Shown here: piece by piece, positions 8,456 through 17,669 of the stretch
Layout: the number at the start of each line of letters is the position of its first letter
Numbering within the stretch: the stretch's first letter is position 1
Assembly (NCBI GenBank): GCA_014860565.1
Contig: JACZJN010000045.1
Location: forward strand, 1 to 64,000
Origin: Bacteroidota bacterium
GTDB lineage: Bacteria; Bacteroidota; Ignavibacteria; SZUA-365
Direction: 5' to 3'
DNA: 64,000 nt
Program-made: the position numbers and the translations under genes
Notes under the pieces: generated by a model
Told to the model about the DNA's origin: nothing
Database searches by the model: none
What the model saw: the letters and a program-made list of their open reading frames with translations, nothing else

Positions 8456-10666
8456 ATGAGCAAACAGGTTTCGGATCATGATAGGCGCGGCGGCGATGAA
8501 ACGCAAGACGAGCAATCGCTCGAGGCAACGCTCGAGCGGGTGATCTGGTCTGCCCCCGACAGCGCTTTTGTCGTATGCAGCATCAAGGTGGAGGGCGAGC
8601 TTTTTCCACTCTCGGCGGTCGGGGAAATGGTCTCTCCCTCGCCAGGCGACCGCTACGTCCTGCACGGCCGCTGGGACGAGCATCCGCGCTACGGCCGGCA
8701 GTTCCAGTTCAGCTCCTACGATGTGCAGTATCCCGTGACGCCCGAGGGGATCGAACGCTACCTGGCATCGGGCCTGATCCGCGGCCTCGGCAAGGGCACC
8801 GCGCGGAAAATCGTCGATCAATTCGGCACCCGCACTCTCGATGTGATGAATAATGAAATCGAGCGCCTCCTCGAGGTGGAGGGCATCGGGGAGAAGAAAC
8901 TCGACGCTATTCAGCACGAATGGGAGAAACAGCGCGGCGTGCAGACCGTGATGGTCTTTCTCAAGGCCCATGACATCAGCAGCACCTGGGCGGTGCGTAT
9001 CTATCGCGCTTACGGAAACGACGCAATCAATGTCATGCACGACAATCCGTACCGCCTGATCGACGAGGTAGAGGGCGTTGGTTTCATGACGGCCGACACG
9101 ATCGCGCGATCACTCGGGACGGTGCCCAGCGACGCGCGCCGCGTGCTTGCCGGCATGAGTTTCGCACTGCGTGAAGCTGCGAGGCGCAACGGACACAGCT
9201 GTGTTCCCGAGATGGATTTTCTGCGGCATGCGGCGGCCCTGCTTGAAGTGGAGCCTGACGAAGCACAGGCAGCGCTCACGCTCGCGATCGAGACGGGCAG
9301 CGTGCTGCTTTTCGATGGGCATGTGTATCTCCCGGAACTCCTGCACGCGGAGGCATCCATCTCAGACGCGCTTCGCGCATCCTTTGCGGAGCGTTGGAAC
9401 ACCCTTGATCATCTTGGTCTCGACGGGCGGCTCACCGAGGTGGAGACCGCACGCGGCATTCACCTCAACGCGCAGCAGGTGGAGGCGGTGCACAAATGTC
9501 TGGCAGGGCCCGTCTGCATTCTCACCGGCGGACCGGGCACAGGGAAAACGACGACACTCATCGGCATTCTCGACCTCGCGCGGCAGCTTGATTGGAAAAT
9601 AGCGATCTGCGCGCCGACCGGCCGGGCCGCAAAGCGCATCACGGAGTTGACCGGCCATGAGGCCAAGACCATTCACCGACTCCTTGAGTTTGATCCTTCG
9701 GTAATGGTGTTTCAGCGGCATGAAGACAATCCCGTCGAGGCCGATATTCTCGTGGTCGACGAAATGTCGATGGTCGACGTACCGCTGATGGCGGCGCTGC
9801 TGCGCGCGCGCCGCCCCGGCTGCCGTCTTGTGCTTGTCGGGGATGCGGATCAGCTCCCTTCCGTGGGGCCGGGCACCGTCCTGCGCGATCTGCTTGCATG
9901 CGGAGAAATCGAAACGGTAGTGCTTCATCTCGTTTTTCGTCAGGCCGCGCATTCGAGCATCGTCACCAATGCGGATCGCATGCGGCAGGGATTCATGCCG
10001 GTGTTCGATACGCGCATCGTCGATGGTGGCGAGACGTTCTTCCGGGAAGTCGGTCCGGACGAACATCTTCCGCAACTCGTGCGCGACCTCGTATCCACCC
10101 GCATCCCGGAGGAGCTCGGCTGCGACCCGATGCGCGACATTCAGGTTCTGTCCCCGATGTACGATACTCCCGCGGGGGTGACGCATCTCAATCACGTGCT
10201 GCAGCAGGCGATCAACGGCCATTCCCGGGTCGCATTCCAGCGGGGTGATCGCGTCTTCCGCCTGGGAGACAAGGTGATGCAGACACGCAATGATTATGGC
10301 AAGGATGTTTACAACGGCGATATCGGCTATGTGCGCGGGTTTGACGAGGAGGAGAATCTGCTGAATGTCGATTTCGACGGAAGGCGGGTGACATATGCTC
10401 CCGAGGAAACCGATGAACTCGTGCTCGCCTATGCGATCACCGTGCATAAAAGCCAGGGCAACGAATACGAGATCGTCATTGTCCCTGTCGTCATGCAGCA
10501 CCGGGTCATGCTGCGGCGCAATCTGATGTACACCGCCATGACGCGAGCGAAACGGATGATGGTGTTTCTCGGACAGCGCAGCGCCTTGTCGCTCGCGGTG
10601 CAGAATGCGCGCGAGCAGCCGCGGCATGGTCTGCTGCAGCAGCGTTTGCGCGAGGCGCTCCGGTGA
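8456..10666 (+). CDS. recD2: RecD2-type ATP-dependent DNA helicase
   Basis: 736 aa, the usual RecD2 length. The N-terminal OB-like domain (about 20-95) is followed by helix-hairpin-helix segments ([12 protein letters not shown] and [12 protein letters not shown], about 105-155), then the SF1B helicase core: motif [11 protein letters not shown] (residue 358 on), motif [10 protein letters not shown], the motif III region [14 protein letters not shown], and near the C-terminus the UvrD-like [10 protein letters not shown] and YTAMTRAKR motifs. RecD2 is the RecBC-independent form of RecD. It unwinds DNA 5' to 3' and is implicated in mismatch and replication-fork repair. No recB or recC gene is nearby, which fits the RecD2 subtype. 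The protein appears complete. Confidence 0.93.
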   Translation: MSKQVSDHDRRGGDETQDEQSLEATLERVIWSAPDSAFVVCSIKVEGELFPLSAVGEMVSPSPGDRYVLHGRWDEHPRYGRQFQFSSYDVQYPVTPEGIERYLASGLIRGLGKGTARKIVDQFGTRTLDVMNNEIERLLEVEGIGEKKLDAIQHEWEKQRGVQTVMVFLKAHDISSTWAVRIYRAYGNDAINVMHDNPYRLIDEVEGVGFMTADTIARSLGTVPSDARRVLAGMSFALREAARRNGHSCVPEMDFLRHAAALLEVEPDEAQAALTLAIETGSVLLFDGHVYLPELLHAEASISDALRASFAERWNTLDHLGLDGRLTEVETARGIHLNAQQVEAVHKCLAGPVCILTGGPGTGKTTTLIGILDLARQLDWKIAICAPTGRAAKRITELTGHEAKTIHRLLEFDPSVMVFQRHEDNPVEADILVVDEMSMVDVPLMAALLRARRPGCRLVLVGDADQLPSVGPGTVLRDLLACGEIETVVLHLVFRQAAHSSIVTNADRMRQGFMPVFDTRIVDGGETFFREVGPDEHLPQLVRDLVSTRIPEELGCDPMRDIQVLSPMYDTPAGVTHLNHVLQQAINGHSRVAFQRGDRVFRLGDKVMQTRNDYGKDVYNGDIGYVRGFDEEENLLNVDFDGRRVTYAPEETDELVLAYAITVHKSQGNEYEIVIVPVVMQHRVMLRRNLMYTAMTRAKRMMVFLGQRSALSLAVQNAREQPRHGLLQQRLREALR

Positions 10667-10823
10667 AGCACCGCCACGAGGTCATCCGCATCGACGGTGA
10701 GGACTTGGGGGCAGGGAGTGATTTCCGGATAGGTTTCCTGCAGACATTTTCATAAATTATACAGTCATTTGCGATTTGATTCTCCTCTCCTTTGAATTTG
10801 CGAAGCAGATTCAGGAAAGAGCA

Positions 10824-11690
10824 ATGCCCGTTGACATGATCCGGAAGAAAAAAGCCCCGTCCATAGATAAACTTGGTCTTTCCAACCCTCAGAAGGTGGC
10901 CGTCAACCGTCTTCTGACCGGAGTAAAGAACAAGTACAAGAAGCTCCTGCACGAAACGCACGAGCGCATGCATATTATTGCCGATCTTACGAGCAGCCTC
11001 GAATTCTGGTACAACGTAAACGGGAGTTACGAGTATGTATCGCCATCGTGCAAGGATGTGCTCGGGTACGACCCGGACGCGTTCGTCCACAATGGGCTTC
11101 TGATAGAAAACATCGTTCACGAAGATCATCTCGAGCAATTCCGCAGGGACAGGGCCGCGGCCTATGCCGGGCAATCGGGCGCAGGCTCGGAGTACCGCAT
11201 GAAGACGAAGGACGGAAACACGCGGTACGTGATTATGAGTTGGAGTCCGGTGCTCACGCGCAAGGGCAAGCATATCGGCATCCGCATCAGTATGCGGGAC
11301 ATTTCCGAGTATAAGCGCTGCCGGCATTTCTCCGAGGCCTACGAGCAGCTGACGCTGGCCATCGCCGACGAGCTTCCACAGACCGGTGTCTTTTCATTGA
11401 CGCCTGACCGTGTTCTCACGTCATGGAACGCCACGGCCGCCCGGCTTTTCGGCTGGTCGAAAGAGGAGGCCATTGGAAAGACGCTTTCCGACCTTTTTCC
11501 CGGCCAGGTCGACTCCGTGCTCGAAGGTCTCGATGCACTCGAATGTTCCGGACGATTCAATACGAACGTCCTGCTCAAGACAAAAGACGGCGGGGAGATC
11601 GGGGTGCGGCTTATTGTCCTCTCCCTCTGCGACGTCGAGCAGATTCTCCATCAGTACACCTTTCTCGTCTATCCCCTGACGTCGGTCTGA
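10824..11690 (+). CDS. PAS-PAS protein without an output domain
   Basis: 288 aa from ATG 10824, which has an AGGAAAGA site; an earlier TTG at 10776 is less likely. A basic N-terminus (residues 1-50) contains a helical linker. PAS domain 1 (about 55-160) has the pattern FWYNVNGSYEYVSPSCKDVLGY and a PAC-like ending (VIMSWSPV...GIRISMRDISEYK). PAS domain 2 (about 165-285) has a weaker match (VLTSWNATAARLFGWSKEEAIG). It ends there: no kinase, GGDEF, EAL or DNA-binding domain follows. It may be a single-component sensor that works through a partner or an adaptor for one of the PAS kinases of this genome. The ligand is unknown. The M16 protease gene starts 11 bp after its stop. Confidence 0.75.
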   Translation: MPVDMIRKKKAPSIDKLGLSNPQKVAVNRLLTGVKNKYKKLLHETHERMHIIADLTSSLEFWYNVNGSYEYVSPSCKDVLGYDPDAFVHNGLLIENIVHEDHLEQFRRDRAAAYAGQSGAGSEYRMKTKDGNTRYVIMSWSPVLTRKGKHIGIRISMRDISEYKRCRHFSEAYEQLTLAIADELPQTGVFSLTPDRVLTSWNATAARLFGWSKEEAIGKTLSDLFPGQVDSVLEGLDALECSGRFNTNVLLKTKDGGEIGVRLIVLSLCDVEQILHQYTFLVYPLTSV

Positions 11691-11701
11691 TAATCGCAAC
11701 C

Positions 11702-12985
11702 ATGCGCACCGCACGACGAAACCTCCCCTCAGATACTCAGCAGCCATCCGGCAGAAGCAGCACACTGCTGAAATCCGCGCTCTCATCAGGCTTGCGGGTC
11801 ATCACCGAGCATGTACCGTCGGCGCATTCCCTCGCGCTTGGAGTATGGATCGACACGGGCAGCCGCGATGAGGCGTCCGGAGAAAACGGGATTTCGCATT
11901 TCATCGAACACTGCGTGTTCAAGGGAACCAAGCGACGCCGCACACATCACATCGCGCAGTATCTCGAAAGCGTGGGCGGATATCTCAATGCCTTCACCAC
12001 GAAGGACAATACCTGCTACTACGCGCGCGTGCTGCAGCCGCATCTTGACCGCGCGGTGCATCTGCTCGCGGATATCGTGCTTCATTCCACCTTCCCGGAA
12101 CGGGAGGTAGAGAAGGAGAAGCAGGTTATCATCGAAGAAATGCGCGGTGCGGAAGATGATCCCGAGGATCTCGTGCACGACCAGTTTGAGCAGCAGCTTT
12201 TCGGAAAGCACGCGCTCGGACAGCCGATCATAGGGGAGGAACCGCAGGTACTCTCTTTCAGCAGCGCCACGCTGCACGAGTTCGTGCGACGGCATTACGT
12301 GGCGGAGAATATGGTCATCGCCGCCGCCGGCGCCGTGGATCACGACGTGCTGCTCGCCCTCTGCGAAAAGGAATTCGCAGACATACCGCATGGAACAATG
12401 CAGCGGAGGCGCAAGCCGCAGCCGCGCCCAGCCCGGCATATCACCGCGGAGCGCCCGATACAGCAGGCCCATCTTGTGCTGGGCACCGCCGCAGCCGGAT
12501 ATCATGACGGGAAGCGGCATGCACTCGCGGTGCTCAACGCCGTGCTTGGCGAGGGCATGAGTTCCCGCCTGTTCCAGCGCGTGCGTGAGCGCCATGGCTA
12601 CGCGTACAACATCTATTCTTTCGTTTCGATGTTCACCGACGTCTCCACGTTCGGTGTCTACGCGGCGATCGAACCGGGCCGCGTCGACCGGGCGCGTGAT
12701 GTCATTCTTCATGAACTCGCCCTTCTGCAGCGGGAACTGGTGCCCGCCCGGGAGCTCAACCGTGCCAAGGAGCAGATCATCGGCTCCATGATGCTCGGAC
12801 TCGAAAGCATGACCAATCGTATGACCCGTCTCGGACGCGACGAACTGGTGTACGGCCGCGACATTCCCGTCAGCGACATGATCGCGCAGATACGCGCAGT
12901 CAGCGCCGAGGATATCCGGCAGCTGGCCGCAGTCCTCCTCGCCGAAAACGCACTCTCCAGCCGCACGCTGCTGCCCTCCGCATAG
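11702..12985 (+). CDS. M16-family zinc metallopeptidase (processing-peptidase-like)
   Basis: 427 aa, typical for single-module bacterial M16B peptidases. ATG 11702 lies 11 bp after the preceding stop; the open frame extends upstream but overlaps the PAS gene. The inverted zinc motif HxxEH is present as HFIEH (about residue 62-66), and the third ligand glutamate is expected in the EKEKQVIIEEMRGAEDDPED region. The N-terminal half has the VWIDTGSRDE substrate-channel signature and the C-terminal half the second M16 fold (IQQAHLVLGTAA, ...RVRERHGYAYNIYS). No signal peptide is evident, so it is probably cytoplasmic. It should degrade or trim peptides. In related bacteria this gene often sits near genes for translation or nucleotide metabolism, which is not the case here. 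Confidence 0.9.
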   Translation: MRTARRNLPSDTQQPSGRSSTLLKSALSSGLRVITEHVPSAHSLALGVWIDTGSRDEASGENGISHFIEHCVFKGTKRRRTHHIAQYLESVGGYLNAFTTKDNTCYYARVLQPHLDRAVHLLADIVLHSTFPEREVEKEKQVIIEEMRGAEDDPEDLVHDQFEQQLFGKHALGQPIIGEEPQVLSFSSATLHEFVRRHYVAENMVIAAAGAVDHDVLLALCEKEFADIPHGTMQRRRKPQPRPARHITAERPIQQAHLVLGTAAAGYHDGKRHALAVLNAVLGEGMSSRLFQRVRERHGYAYNIYSFVSMFTDVSTFGVYAAIEPGRVDRARDVILHELALLQRELVPARELNRAKEQIIGSMMLGLESMTNRMTRLGRDELVYGRDIPVSDMIAQIRAVSAEDIRQLAAVLLAENALSSRTLLPSA

Positions 12986-13169
12986 CCGCGCGCAATGGCG
13001 TGGGCGCGGGGTGCCGACGCGGAGAAGAGTGGGAACCCGCCGTTTTGCTTATTCTTCTGTATGTCCGTACATTTGTCAGGATTACACCATTCTGTCCAAT
13101 CCCGCTGCTGAAACGCATCCGCACGGGGGACAAATCAGCGTTTCGCGGTTTATTCCCGAGATTCAACCT

Positions 13170-14381
13170 ATGTCATCCGCACCTTTGCTTTCCCGCCGCG
13201 CCTCCATCATGCCTGCTTCGCCCATCCGCAAACTCGTGCCGCTCGGCGACGCGGCGAAAAAACGCGGCACGCATGTGTATCACCTGAATATCGGTCAGCC
13301 CGATATCGAAACGCCGCCTGAATTCTATGAGGCTGTGCGTTCGTATCAGGATAAAGTCATCGCCTACGGAAATTCCCAGGGCATTCGGCTCTTCATCGAA
13401 AGCCTGCAGCAGTATTACGCGTCGCTTTCGATTCCGCTTGCCTACGACGACATTGTCATAACCACGGGTGGGTCCGAGGCCATCATGTTCGCCATGATGG
13501 CCGTGGCACAGCCCGGGGATGAGATCCTCGTCTTCGAACCCTTCTACACGAATTACAACGGCTTTGCGATCATGTCCGGCATCACCCTGGTGCCGATCGC
13601 CACGCAGGCCGAAGACGGCTTCCATCTGCCTCCGGCGGATGAAATCGCCCGGCACATCACGCCGCGCACCCGTGCGATGATCATCTGCAATCCCAACAAC
13701 CCGACCGGTACCGTGTTGCGGGACGACGAACTCGAGACCGTGCGAGAGATCGCGCTGCGTCATGACATCTTTGTCCTCTCCGACGAAGTGTACCGCGAGT
13801 TCGTGTACGAAGGTACCACGAAATCCGTGTTGGAAATCGAAGGACTCGAGCAGCACGCCGTGGTCATGGACAGCCTTTCGAAGCGCTACAGCCTGTGCGG
13901 CGGGCGCATGGGTTCGGTGATCAGCCGGAACCGCGCGTTCATGGACGTCATGCTGCGCTTCGGACAGGCGCGCCTCTGCGCCGCGACGCTCGAGCAGGTC
14001 GGCTCCGCGGCGCTCGTCGCGGCAGGCGCAAAGTATTTCGAACCGATGATCAGCGAGTACCGCCAGCGCCGCGACGCCACGTTCGAGGAACTGCAGAAAA
14101 TTCCCGGCATCCTTTGCCGCAAACCGAGCGGGGCGTTTTATATCATGGCGCAGTTCCCCATCGACGACATCGAACGCTTCGCCTCATGGATGCTGACCGA
14201 CTTCAGCGACGGCAACGAAACAACCATGCTCGCACCCGGACCCGGCTTCTACGCCACACCGGGGCGGGGGATGAGCGAGGCGCGTCTCGCCTACGTCCTT
14301 AATGTGCCGGAGTGCCGACGCGCAGTGGAACTCGTTGCCCGCGGCGTCGAAGAATTCAACAGTGTGAACAGAAAGGATTAA
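13170..14381 (+). CDS. PLP-dependent class I/II aminotransferase
   Basis: 403 aa from ATG 13170; the frame remains open upstream, but that part has no family similarity. Fold type I aminotransferase features in order: LNIGQPDIETP near the N-terminus, GGSEAIMFAM (cofactor phosphate region), NPNNPTGT (Asn contacting PLP), SDEVYREF (Asp and Tyr contacting the pyridine ring), and the Schiff-base lysine in DSLSKRYSLCGGRMG. The substrate cannot be read from the sequence. The family includes aspartate and aromatic aminotransferases. The gene sits 10 bp before nuoG, so it may be co-transcribed with the complex I genes, although no functional link is known. Confidence 0.9.
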   Translation: MSSAPLLSRRASIMPASPIRKLVPLGDAAKKRGTHVYHLNIGQPDIETPPEFYEAVRSYQDKVIAYGNSQGIRLFIESLQQYYASLSIPLAYDDIVITTGGSEAIMFAMMAVAQPGDEILVFEPFYTNYNGFAIMSGITLVPIATQAEDGFHLPPADEIARHITPRTRAMIICNPNNPTGTVLRDDELETVREIALRHDIFVLSDEVYREFVYEGTTKSVLEIEGLEQHAVVMDSLSKRYSLCGGRMGSVISRNRAFMDVMLRFGQARLCAATLEQVGSAALVAAGAKYFEPMISEYRQRRDATFEELQKIPGILCRKPSGAFYIMAQFPIDDIERFASWMLTDFSDGNETTMLAPGPGFYATPGRGMSEARLAYVLNVPECRRAVELVARGVEEFNSVNRKD

Positions 14382-14391
14382 CAGTCGACCT

Positions 14392-16095
14392 ATGATCACA
14401 ATCACGATCGACGGCAAGGAAATTCAGACCGATCCTTCCAAAACCATCATCGAGGCTGCCTTCGAGAACGGGATTTATGTGCCGCATTTCTGCTGGCACC
14501 CCGCGCTTTCCATCAGCGGCAACTGCCGCATGTGCCTGGTGGAAGTGGAGAAGATGCCGAAGCAGGTGATCGCCTGCTCCACGCGATGCATGGACGGGAT
14601 GGTGGTGCAAGTGAATTCCGACAAAGCAATCCAGGCCCGCGAAGCGGTCATGGAATTCATCCTCATCAATCATCCGCTCGACTGTCCGATCTGCGACGAA
14701 GCAGGGGAGTGCAAGCTCCAGGATTACGCATACCGCTTCAGCGTGGGCGAAAGCCGTTTTGACGAGGAAAAGCAGCACAAGCACAAGCGTGTTGAACTCG
14801 GCCCCCAGGTCATGTTCGACGGCGAGCGCTGCATTTCCTGCTCGCGCTGCATTCGCTTCTGCGAAGACATCGTCGGCTATCCCCAGCTCACCTTCGTCGA
14901 GCGGGGTGACAATGTGACCATCGAGACCTTCCCGGGCAAGCAGCTCGATAATCCGTATTCGATGAACGTGGTGGATATCTGTCCTGTCGGCGCCCTCACA
15001 AGCAGGGATTTTCGCTTCAAGGCGCGGGCGTGGGACATGTCCGAGACCGCAGGCGTCTGTCCGGGCTGCGCGCGCGGATGCAATATGGACATGTGGGTGC
15101 GGCAGAACACCATTCTCCGGCTTACCCCGCGCGAGAATCAGGAAGTGAACAACTTCTGGATGTGCGACAAGGGCAGGCTCGAAACCTTCAAACACGTGAA
15201 TGCCGACACGCGCGTCGAGCAACCCATGCTCCGTCGGGACGGCGTGCAGACGCCGGTCGGTTGGGACGAGGCGCTGGCATCCGCCGCGTCTGATCTGCGG
15301 AGTTTCAAAAGCGATCAGATCGCCGTCGTGGCATCGGCCTACGATACATGTGAGGACAATTATCTGGCCGCGCGCTTCGCGAAAGAAGTACTGAAGACAC
15401 CGTTCCTCGATATCCTGCCGCATGTGCAGCCGGGCGACCAGGATGAATTCCTGATCCGTGAAGACAAGACGCCGAACGCCGCCGGTGCACGGCTTGCCGG
15501 CGTCGCACCCGCCGACGCGGAACATGGCCTTGCCCGGATCATCGAAGGTTTGCGCACCGGACGCATCAAGGCTGTTGTGGTCAGCGACACGCAGGCGGCA
15601 GCGCATGCCGAGTTCATGGATGCCCTCGGGAAGGCGCAGTACGTGCTCGCCATTGTCAGTAACCGCTCCGCTCTTACAGAGCGCGCCGATGCCGTGCTTT
15701 GCGCTTCCACCTTCGCGGAGAAGCTTGGCACCTTCCTGAACTTCTCACATCAACTGCAGCTGATTCGTCCCTCCGTGACTACCACGGAAAACGAGCGCTG
15801 GACCGGCGCGTTTTCCGTGAGCCGGCTCGACAAGTTCGCCAGCGAATTCGACCGCTGGGGCCAGATGAAGAAATACGATGCGCGTTCGGCGGGACGAATC
15901 TACGCCAATCTCGGCATGCTGATGGGCGCAAAATGGAAATACGATCATCCCGAAGATATTTTCGAAGAAATGACCGGACGCATTGAAGCTCTGAAGGGGC
16001 TTTCGTACGAGCGGCTCGGACGCTGGGGTGTGCGCCTCGCTGGCGCGCAGCCCACGCACCTGCTTCCGTACGTGTACAGTGACGTTCGTTCATAA
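14392..16095 (+). CDS. nuoG: NADH-quinone oxidoreductase subunit G
   Basis: 567 aa, shorter than the 700-900 aa of many NuoG proteins. An N-terminal [2Fe-2S] ferredoxin domain (Cys at FCWHP, GNCRMC and ACSTRC) is followed by the His-Cys3 cluster motif HPLDCPICDEAGEC, the [4Fe-4S] motif CISCSRCIRFC with its partner CPVGA, and the N7-type motif CPGCARGCN...WMCDKGR. The molybdopterin-oxidoreductase-like remainder is reduced. The protein carries the electron wire of the peripheral arm of complex I. It is followed by nuoH and nuoI at 14 and 21 bp, forming a partial nuo set. No nuoE or nuoF lies in the window. Confidence 0.9.
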   Translation: MITITIDGKEIQTDPSKTIIEAAFENGIYVPHFCWHPALSISGNCRMCLVEVEKMPKQVIACSTRCMDGMVVQVNSDKAIQAREAVMEFILINHPLDCPICDEAGECKLQDYAYRFSVGESRFDEEKQHKHKRVELGPQVMFDGERCISCSRCIRFCEDIVGYPQLTFVERGDNVTIETFPGKQLDNPYSMNVVDICPVGALTSRDFRFKARAWDMSETAGVCPGCARGCNMDMWVRQNTILRLTPRENQEVNNFWMCDKGRLETFKHVNADTRVEQPMLRRDGVQTPVGWDEALASAASDLRSFKSDQIAVVASAYDTCEDNYLAARFAKEVLKTPFLDILPHVQPGDQDEFLIREDKTPNAAGARLAGVAPADAEHGLARIIEGLRTGRIKAVVVSDTQAAAHAEFMDALGKAQYVLAIVSNRSALTERADAVLCASTFAEKLGTFLNFSHQLQLIRPSVTTTENERWTGAFSVSRLDKFASEFDRWGQMKKYDARSAGRIYANLGMLMGAKWKYDHPEDIFEEMTGRIEALKGLSYERLGRWGVRLAGAQPTHLLPYVYSDVRS

Positions 16096-16109
16096 GCCGG
16101 GCAGAAACC

Positions 16110-17138
16110 ATGGAATTTACCGACATTCTCATCTCTTTAATAAAAATCATCGTCATGTTCGTCGTGGTGCTGCTCACGGTGGCGGAACTCGTGTACACAG
16201 AGCGCAAGATCAGCGCCTGGATACAGAACCGCCTCGGTCCCAACCGCGTCGGATGGAAGGGTCTGCTGCAACCGTATGCGGACGTGATCAAGCTCCTGCT
16301 CAAGGAAGACATCGTCCCGACCGCAGCGAACCATTTCATTCACACCCTGGCGCCCATCATTTCGATCGGTGTTGCCTTCAGCACGCTCGCAATCGTTCCC
16401 ATCGCGGGTGAGACCATCACGATGTTCGGCCGCGAGGTCAAGATGGTCATTGCCGACGTCAACATCGGCATTCTCTACATCCTCGCACTGACCTCGATGG
16501 GCGTATACGGGCTGACCCTCAGCGGCTGGTCATCGAACAACAAGTACTCGCTACTCGGCGGACTGCGTTCCTCCGCGCAAATGATTTCCTACGAGCTGTC
16601 GATGGGCCTGAGCGTCATCGGCGTCGTGATGGTCACCGGATCGCTGCAGCTGACCGATGTCGTCTCCCATCAGGCGGGATGGATGTGGAACATGATACTA
16701 CAGCCTGTTGGCTTCATCACCTTCGTCGTTGCCGCATTCGCGGAAACGAACCGCACACCGTTCGATCTACCCGAGGCGGAGCCCGAACTCGTCGGCGGTT
16801 ACCACACCGAATACAGCAGTTTCAAGTTCGCCCTGTTTTTCCTTGCGGAATACGCCAACATGATCACTGCGAGTGCCGTCATCACCACCCTTTATCTCGG
16901 TGGCTGGCAGGTGCCGTATCTCGAACTGCTGCAGCTCCCTGTTGGACTTGTCATCGCGGCGCAGGTTCTTGCCTTCATGCTCAAGGTTGCATTCATGCTG
17001 TTCGTCTTCCAGTGGGTGCGATGGACGGTGCCGCGGTTCCGTTACGACCAGTTGATGAACCTTGGATGGAAAGTCATGCTTCCGATCGCGCTCGCCAACG
17101 TGATTGCCACCGGAATTGTCATTCTGCTGATTTCGTGA
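16110..17138 (+). CDS. nuoH: NADH-quinone oxidoreductase subunit H
   Basis: 342 aa, normal for NuoH. About eight or nine membrane helices are visible. The conserved loop signatures are present: TERKISAWIQNRLGPNRVG near residue 30, LPEAEPELVGGYHTEYS near residue 220, and the C-terminal WVRWTVPRFRYDQLM. NuoH joins the peripheral arm to the membrane arm and forms much of the quinone pocket. It lies between nuoG and nuoI. Confidence 0.95.
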   Translation: MEFTDILISLIKIIVMFVVVLLTVAELVYTERKISAWIQNRLGPNRVGWKGLLQPYADVIKLLLKEDIVPTAANHFIHTLAPIISIGVAFSTLAIVPIAGETITMFGREVKMVIADVNIGILYILALTSMGVYGLTLSGWSSNNKYSLLGGLRSSAQMISYELSMGLSVIGVVMVTGSLQLTDVVSHQAGWMWNMILQPVGFITFVVAAFAETNRTPFDLPEAEPELVGGYHTEYSSFKFALFFLAEYANMITASAVITTLYLGGWQVPYLELLQLPVGLVIAAQVLAFMLKVAFMLFVFQWVRWTVPRFRYDQLMNLGWKVMLPIALANVIATGIVILLIS

Positions 17139-17159
17139 TTCGAGAAGAAAGGATAGATA

Positions 17160-17657
17160 ATGCAAGTGCAGACGCAGGATAAATACACGCTCACCTTCTG
17201 GGAGAAGCTCTACATCCCTGAGATTCTGAAGGGGATGAAGCTCACGTTTGGGCAGATGGTGAAGAAAAAAGACACACGCGAATATCCCGAAGAGAAGTGG
17301 GTCCCACCTTCCTCGTATCGCGGGGCGCCCGTGCTCGTGCAGGAAGAGAACGGGATCGAGCGCTGTGTGGCCTGCGGGCTTTGTTCGCGTGTCTGTCCGG
17401 CACTTGCCATCGAAGTGCAGGCCGCGGAAACGACCGACGAGAAGGAACGGTATCCTGAGCTCTTCGAAATCAACATGCTCCGCTGCATTTTCTGCGGCTT
17501 CTGCGAGGAAGTTTGTCCCGAAGAAGCCATTGTCATGAGTCCCACTTACGAGATGGTCTTCACCAAATATGAGGACGCCATTCTCGACAAGGAGAAACTT
17601 CTCACTCCGGTGGAGCAGCTCCGCCCCCGTCTCGAATTCCTGCGCGCGCATCGCTAA
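17160..17657 (+). CDS. nuoI: NADH-quinone oxidoreductase subunit I
   Basis: 165 aa. An AAGGATA site precedes the ATG. The two [4Fe-4S] motifs that define this TYKY-type subunit are clear: CVACGLCSRVCP (about residue 62) and CIFCGFCEEVCP (about residue 109). It has no membrane segment and docks on NuoH, passing electrons from NuoG towards quinone through NuoB. It is the last nuo gene here. The next gene, a secreted LamG-like protein, is 12 bp downstream and unrelated in function. Confidence 0.95.
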   Translation: MQVQTQDKYTLTFWEKLYIPEILKGMKLTFGQMVKKKDTREYPEEKWVPPSSYRGAPVLVQEENGIERCVACGLCSRVCPALAIEVQAAETTDEKERYPELFEINMLRCIFCGFCEEVCPEEAIVMSPTYEMVFTKYEDAILDKEKLLTPVEQLRPRLEFLRAHR

Positions 17658-17669
17658 CCCACGATCAAG

